Assembly: GCA_963969365.1 (NCBI GenBank)
Contig: OZ017754.1
Span: 1,178,001 to 1,242,000, forward strand
Direction: 5' to 3'
DNA from: Asterochloris sp. CNOR1
Lineage: Eukaryota > Chlorophyta > Trebouxiophyceae > Trebouxiales > Trebouxiaceae
DNA: 64,000 nucleotides
Positions 58,701-64,000 of the stretch are shown here, piece after piece. Numbering within the stretch: position 1 is the stretch's first letter; every line of letters begins with the position of its first letter. The position numbers were made by a program, and so were the translations under genes. A model generated the notes under the pieces. The model was given only the letters and a program-made list of their open reading frames with translations, ran no database searches and had not been told where the DNA came from.

Positions 58701-61700
58701 CGGAACGCCTTGCCTGCAGAACCTGCACATGCGCGCCACTGGGCTGCTGGGACCCATCCTGTCAGCGCTGGTCTCCTGGTACCCCCTGGACCAATTTGCG
58801 CCCCTGGAGGAGGCGCAAGCAACAGGCGCTGCAAATGGCAGTGCTGCAGCTGTGCACCTGGAGCCGTGGGTCATAGGTGCATCCCTGGAGGAGGCCAAGA
58901 AGTGGAATGCGCCCAAGTGGCACGTCCCCAGTCCCAAGGTAGAATATAGCCTCTCAGCCCTGAACAAGCCCTGCTGCTGCCTCAAGCACTGCATCTAGTA
59001 TGTATGGATTCCGCACCCTACAGAGCTGCTCAGACCACACTGACTGAATTTCCCAGCGTCCCTTGTGCAGCACAGCATTGGACAGCTGGCAGCCTCCCTC
59101 CTTAGCAGCAACCAAAAACATAAGTTCCTTAATTGTCACCAGCAGCTTCCAAAGACGAGTGTCTCTTGTGTCCCTCATGCAGGCAGTAGGGTTTGCGCAC
59201 CACCTGGCGAACGAGCACCTGCTCATGCCGGCCGCTAGTGAATGGCATTGTGTCTTTCATTTGCAGGCAGTGGAGTTTGCACACCAGTTGCTGGAGGCGC
59301 ACATGCAGAAGCCTGCTGCAGACCTGCTGGCCTGGGCCCAGTCCAAGGATGGCAGCGCTGCCATCCCAGGAGGCGCAGTCTCAGCGGTTGTGGGCGCAGC
59401 ACGAAGTGCGGTGGTTGGCGCTGCAGCGGCTGTCGCCGGCAGCGGCAGCACAGGCGCCCAACAGAATGGCGCCTTTACAGAGAAGCAGCACATCCAGGTG
59501 GGCAGGTGTGCACTGGGGCACAGTTTGGGCAGGCATGCACGTTGCTTCACAGATTGAGCAGGTGAGGAGTCATGCACAGGTACAAAGCCTGTGCAGGTCT
59601 GCTGCACCAGATGCAAGCAGCATGTGTGCAGGTGCATACCTTTCTGCTGGGTTTGTTCGGTCGCAGTGCCTGCAGCTGCATGGTAGTGTTGCAGTATTGA
59701 GAAGGAGGATCTCTGAGTTGGCAGTCCTGCCATAGTAATGCTGCAGCTGCATGACGTCGGCGTAGACAGGGCAACATGCCGTCTGACCAGCTTGTGCTGC
59801 TGCTGCGCCTGGAAGACTCATGTATGCATTACTGTTTGTGCCCACACCAGCTTGCAGCTTTGCTGTATGTTTTAGCACACCCTGGCAAATAGCAAATTCA
59901 AGTCTAGCTGCACTCGTGGGCCCCTGCTCTCGGCTGCAGCACCATCCTGCTGCAGCATCTTGTGGTGCTGATGCCGGCATCTGACACCGAGATCTGGTGC
60001 TGCACCTGCCTCCTGCTGATCAGCCTACAGTGCTGGATCCCAACAAATTGCTGGTGTATCAGATACAGGGCACCCTGTGGTCTTGCCAGTCTGAGCTGGC
60101 CTTGTCTCTGCAGCAGTCCGCCTGCAGGTATTGCTGTAATGAGATGCCCTTTTCAGCCTTGCTGCTGTCTGTCTGCAGGCGCTGGTGTACCAGATAGAGG
60201 GCACGTTGCTTGGCCTGCGTTCCAGCCTGCCAGAGCTGTCCTCGATCGCGTCCCCAGCAGCCAACTCAAAGCCCCTGCACGTTGTGGGTGCCTGTGGGCC
60301 GCCCATTGGCAGCGCTGCAGCGCGGGAGGAAGTGGGGCGCGCCATGCTGGCTGCACTGCGGGCCGTGGGCAGCAACGACTTCGAGTCGCTCAGCCTGATG
60401 CTGCGTGTGAGTTACTCCGCCTGCCATGTGCGAGAGTGTTCTCTGCGGCATTGGATTACAGAGACAGTGCAGTGCTGGCTGCGCCGTGGGGTGTGGGCCG
60501 CAATACTTTGAATCGCTGAAGCTGCTGCTGCAAGTGATTTGAAGCTTTTATAGGTGGGCAATGATGCAGTGCTGTGTGCTTTGTGGGTTTTGGACAACAT
60601 TCACTTGGAAGTTGCTGAGCCTGCTGCTGCAGATCAGTTTGAGTCAACTGCTTGGGATACAAACAATGAGCAGCTCACCAATGTCAGGCATCAGGGAGGG
60701 ACCCCTCTCATGCACATTGCACTGCCATCGTGTTTCCAGGTACTGGGGTCAGTGCTCACCCGCGGCTCCCACGAGTTCTCAGAGAGCAAGAGCAGCATGT
60801 CTGCCTGGAAGTCAGACCAGCAGGCAGTGCACGAGCCGCCTGTTGCCCTGCTCCTTTCTGGGGTGAGTGAGCAGCCGTCTCTAAGTCTGCACTCTCACTG
60901 CTGCTCTTTGCCCAGGCTTCTAAATGATGCATGTCCCCTTTGTGTCACCTGCTGTTGCCCTGCAACTTGTTCTCCTGCTGCAGTGTTATACCCTTTTGCT
61001 TTGGCTGTGACTGGCAGCCATGCCTGCAGTCTTGCAGGTACAACACAGCCAGTGGAGTCTGCTGCATGTTAGCTTGCAGCAGCCGCAGGCTTTGTTCTGG
61101 AGCCGACCAGCAAAGTTTGTTGCACCCGCCTGCAGACTGCAGATGGTAAGTGGGCGCGCATGCGCCCCCGGTGGCTCACTGTTGAGCGGGCGTACTTGCA
61201 CCTGCTGGGGCGCGCAGGGTCGTCCTCGCACAAGTGGTGGGCCACAACAGCTCAGCCCTCCCCAGCTGTGCAGACTGTACCCACGATTGTCAAGGTGACT
61301 GTTGACTTGGAGCATCAACCAGATGCGCACTGCAGGCCTGCTGACACCTGTGGCCGCAGAGCCGAGAACGATAAAGACAGAACTTGATGTTGAGCTGTTG
61401 AAGCATGCACAATGTGGGCTTTTCATGAGCTGTGGTGCCTTGGCAATTGAGGTGGCTGAGTGATACCATGAGCAGCTTGGCGCCGCGGGGGGGGGGGGCA
61501 TGTCAATCGCGCCTATGTGTTGGTGCCTCAACCTAACAGTGCCACTCTGCTCATCTATCAGCATTGGGCCACATCAAGCCTGAGAAGGCCATATCAGCCC
61601 AACCTATGGCAGCTCTTGCCTGCACTTGCCCTATTGCACAACGAGAGGTGCGTTCATGCATGTTGATGTCCATCACTGTCCGTCATCGTGCAGGATGTGA

Positions 61701-64000
61701 TGCCGGAGCTGGTGACGCTGTCCCTGCACAGCTTCAGGGGCGTGCGCGACTCTGCCAGCCTCCTCGTCGAGCAGCTGCTGAAGCAGTACCCCTGCCTCAG
61801 CAATGGCGTCATGCAGGTCGCCCTGTTTGCAATGGCCAAGCTTCCACTGCCGGTGAGCGTGGCTGGCTGGTGGTCAAGCTGACCACAGTGCTGAGGTGCT
61901 TGTCTGTGACCAAGAGTCCATGCTTGAGGATTGTGCTTGCATGGGCAACCACCTTGCCCAGCAGAAGATTGCCACTCGACCAGGAGCCTCAACCAGGGCG
62001 CATGCCTTACTTTGGTCTTCAGGTAATGCATGCAGCCCCTGCCAGCGGCGAGCTCAGGTTGCACCCTTGCATCTGCTGTGTGCGCCTCTTGCCAGGCCAC
62101 CCACTGCTCCACACTGCTCTGCGGTGTCTGCTGCCATTTATGCCAACCAGTCTTGTCATCTCTGTCTGTGTACTGCCCCGCCAGGCCATCAAGAGTGCAG
62201 ATGGACTTGGGTGATATGTGTTATCGTTTGCAGGCCATCAAATTCACCGACGAAATGGATCTGCCCGCCAGCATTGTGGAGCAGCTGCTGGAGGCAGCTA
62301 AGGAGGCGGCTGCTGCCCCAGTGCCTCTCATGCCCCGGCAGTCCAGCCCTTCCTCTCAGTCTGTAGGTGAGAGCCTGCAGCAATGCTGTGCACAGCACTC
62401 CTCACGATTGTTGTTCACACCTGCGTGAGCTGCCGTGGGTGAGTTGCCTCTCACAGCCATGTCTGTAGGAGCCTCTTCACCCCCTGCCGCATCTTTTGAG
62501 CCATGGTGCACGTGAGTGTCGCTTCTCCAGAGCCCCTGCCCGTGCAAATACCCTCACAGAGGAGTTGCAGTTCTGCCCGGCAGTGTCATCACGTCGCATG
62601 CATGTCTCTCGGTGGATGATTACCCCTGCAGGTGGCATGCCTTCCCCTTGAGACTCTGTGGCATCTGGGCCATGATCTGGTGCGATGTGCAGTCCTGGCT
62701 GGGACCTAACCCTGCAGAGTTTGTCAAGGAGCATGAAACCTCCTAAACCTGTTTTGGATGCATCCAAATGTGATCCCTGCATCTTGCTGACCTGATTCAT
62801 GACTTGCACTTGCTGTACTACAGACACTGTCAAGGAGGAGGGGCTGCTGCATGGTGCTGTGGGCCTTCTGAGGGCGCAGCCACTGTTGCGCCTGCGAGAC
62901 CGTTACCCTGGCGCCTTTGCGGGGTCAGTGGCGGCCCTGATGGCCACCAGCCGCTACACAGGGCCCACTGCCCAGCAGGCGATCAGCGAGTGCTTCGTGC
63001 TGACGGCGCTGCGCATGATCAGGCCGCCCTCACTGGTCAGGGCACAGGTGCGATCTTCCAGGCCTCGTGTTCTCGAGTGGCTGTCTGCCTACCCGGTACT
63101 TTCCTGTGTCTGTGTCCTTGCAGACCCCCCTCAACCACGGGCCCCCTGAACAGCAATCCTGCTGTCACTTCTTGTCTAGCATTCACTGTGCGGGAGAGGC
63201 AGGCATGTCAGTGACTTGAATATCTGTCAGCCTGAGTGCTCTGCCCCTTCTGCCATCACTGCACACATTGCAAGTCAAATGAAACGTTTGTTCTGCCTGC
63301 AGGGCCAGTACCCAGCAGGCATCCAGCAGCTCTACTCCAACCTGCTGCAGCTGCTGTCCCCCAGCCAGGGGCCGGCATCTAATCTGCAGGGTCAGCTTCA
63401 CTGGCGCTACGCACTGATGGCCAACTCGATTCTCATGTTTCTGCTGCCGCCCCCCAACGCCCAGGTCGCTGCGCAGCTGATGCGCCACTGCCTCAGCCTG
63501 CTGCTGACCCAGCAGATCAGCCAGCAGTCCATTGGCATGAGCGGGGTGCTGTTCTTGCTGCGGCCTGGAGCCCCCTGGCGCAAGGTGGGTGACTGTGGCG
63601 CTGCACTGCATGGCATGCTGCTTGGCCTGCCAAGTCCCACATGGCAGGCCATCAGTATGGGCAGGATGCAGCTGCCTGGAGGAGCCTGGACCCAGGCAAG
63701 CTTCTGTTAGACTGCTTCTTTGACACCTTGCCCTGCGCTCTTTGTTGGCAGCTATGGGGCAGGCGCCTGAGGATGCCACTCTGTGTACTGGCAGACGCTG
63801 CGCAGCGCAAGGAATGGCTGCAGCTGCGTGGTGTCACAGCCGCAGCCCTCGCAGTAAAGCTGTCATGTGGCCTGGCTGCCCAGAGCAGCTGACAAGTTGG
63901 ATGCCCTGCAGGATGAGCTGACCCAGGCTGTGGAGGTTACCGCAAGGGAGACCATTGCGGGCAACACAGCCTTTGGAAAGAGCCTGCTAGAGCAGCTCAG
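49726..64000 (+). CDS. PSME4: Proteasome activator PA200/BLM10 (PSME4), 3' end outside window
   Basis: HEAT-repeat protein that caps the 20S proteasome; in plants and animals it is mainly nuclear. Twenty-five exons are visible: 49726-49883, 50093-50195, 50432-50561, 51262-51407, 52225-52402, 52722-52820, 53116-53237, about 53656-53711, 54180-54369, 54696-54791, 55053-55199, 55607-55738, 56251-56441, 57248-57491, 58178-58309, 58720-58938, 59267-59497, 60179-60406, 60740-60862, 61136-61294, 61694-61852, 62234-62366, 62824-63047, 63303-63584 and 63912 onward. They cover about 1,320 of an expected 1,800 residues in phase. Matches to plant PA200 include DAWLPPDLANQ with MFKWLSLL, VSVAWRPLYDHAL, DLLEQYFHPSNEGRWTKFL, MRPRWLTVERAYLHL and LHWRYALMANSILMFL. 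Intron 14 has a GC donor (GCGAGT). The starts of exons 8 and 20 have alternatives. The C-terminal proteasome-docking motif is not in the window. Confidence 0.92.
51880..52148 (+). repeat. Serial decayed copies of the PA200 exon 5 acceptor edge
   Basis: The real exon 5 starts at 52225. Similar stretches occur upstream at 52094-52148 (best: both read GCAGGC, CTGG, GTGCAT and then CTGCCCACCCAG in register), about 52008-52060 and about 51880-51930. A short further one at 51617-51645 still translates as PTQAIH, as the real exon does. Alignment was by eye. Confidence 0.72.
52470..52511 (+). repeat. Near-identical copy of the PA200 exon 5 donor edge
   Basis: The 42 nt at 52381-52422 (last 22 nt of exon 5, its GTGTGT donor and 20 nt of intron) recur at 52470-52511 with about five differences by eye. 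The copy keeps a potential donor. It is the youngest-looking exon-edge copy in the window. Confidence 0.88.
55516..55850 (+). repeat. Copies of both edges of PA200 exon 12
   Basis: Upstream copy 55516-55565 reads DFVAGTMV where exon 12 (from 55607) has EFVAGAMM. Downstream copy 55808-55850 reads AVLASVGTLQ where the exon ends MVLSSVGTLQ (55738), again up to the junction. The real exon lies between its two echoes. Confidence 0.78.
57027..57074 (+). repeat. Copy of the PA200 exon 14 acceptor edge
   Basis: GCCCTGCAGGCCAC is shared exactly with the real acceptor (57237-57251), followed by similar sequence for about 30 nt more. The copy lies about 210 nt upstream and is broken by stops. Confidence 0.7.
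59179..59238 (+). repeat. Copy of the PA200 exon 17 acceptor edge
   Basis: This stretch starts GCAGGCAGT, then GGTTTGC and CACCACCTGG, and aligns without gaps over about 59 nt to the acceptor and start of exon 17 (59263-59322). It even translates similarly (AVGFAHHL against AVEFAHQL), but it is followed by an in-frame stop and no donor, so it is treated as intronic. Confidence 0.82.
60047..60110 (+). repeat. Copy of the PA200 exon 18 acceptor edge
   Basis: LLVYQIQGTLW is encoded here, against ALVYQIEGTLL at the start of exon 18 (60179). The similarity extends for about 60 nt, to the stretch encoding the GLRSSLPEL region of the real exon. Confidence 0.82.
60495..60540 (+). repeat. Copy of the PA200 exon 18 donor edge
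   Basis: This stretch matches the last 40 nt of exon 18 and its donor (60367-60411): GGGC-GCAA, then ACTT-GA-TCGCT, then CTGCTGC ahead of a GTGA. It lies about 130 nt downstream of the real junction, so exon 18 is flanked by copies of both of its edges. Confidence 0.8.
61487..61498. repeat. Poly-G run of 12 in a PA200 intron
   Basis: Twelve consecutive guanines lie in the intron between exons 20 and 21. Runs of this kind are unstable and prone to length errors in sequencing, so the exact count may be unreliable. Confidence 0.7.
62180..62210 (+). repeat. Copy of the PA200 exon 22 acceptor edge
   Basis: CAGGCCATCAA is shared with the real acceptor and first codons of exon 22 (62231-62241), followed by similar sequence for about 20 nt. 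Confidence 0.6.

Noticed and set aside
59179-59240. An extra PA200 exon encoding AVGFAHHLANEH
   Set aside because: It duplicates the start of the true exon 17, has an in-frame stop soon after and no usable donor.
1-64000. tRNA, rRNA, or intact transposon with terminal repeats
   Set aside because: Nothing convincing was found by eye on either strand; a covariance-model scan would be needed to exclude small RNAs.

Overview
The window is nuclear DNA of a green alga. The genes are split into many small exons (30-230 nt is typical) with GT-AG introns whose 3' ends are very often TGCAG. They encode eukaryote-only machinery: an ER membrane complex subunit, an RNA polymerase III subunit, Arp3 and the PA200/BLM10 proteasome activator. 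A nuclear gene for a plastid ribosomal protein marks a photosynthetic lineage. The mix fits Chlorophyta, perhaps Trebouxiophyceae; the class is inference. Gene models were built by hand: a junction was accepted when both splice sites were visible, the reading phase was kept across it and family homology was continuous.

Layout, left to right: GDT1-family Mn/Ca transporter (-, cut by the left edge); CHK/APH-like small-molecule kinase (+); a gene for a roughly 2,200-residue, mostly disordered protein (-); EMC3 (+); RNA polymerase III subunit RPC8/RPC25 (-); a tyrosine-recombinase-like gene with Crypton/Ndc10-type features (+); plastid ribosomal protein uL13 (+); an ankyrin plus double-BTB protein (-); two tandem FAD monooxygenases (-,-); Arp3 (-); and most of PA200/BLM10 (+, cut by the right edge). 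Three gene pairs diverge from short shared promoter regions: GDT1/kinase, large protein/EMC3, and ARP3/PA200. The genes are mostly unrelated housekeeping functions, so no operon-like logic is expected; the only paralogous neighbours are the monooxygenases.

The most unusual feature is at intron level. In most of the long genes, introns contain one or several decayed copies ('echoes') of the edge of the adjacent exon, including the splice junction. Copies upstream of an exon repeat its acceptor and first 30-60 nt; copies downstream repeat its last 30-50 nt and donor. Identity runs from near 90% (PA200 exon 5 donor edge) to barely recognisable. I found them in PA200, ARP3, uL13, one monooxygenase, the recombinase-like gene and the large disordered protein. 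This suggests an ongoing process of very local junction-spanning duplication that lengthens introns and supplies decoy splice sites. Other points of interest are an intron present in only one of the two tandem monooxygenases, four GC-AG introns (three sharing GCAAGC), and the degenerate catalytic site of the recombinase-like protein.
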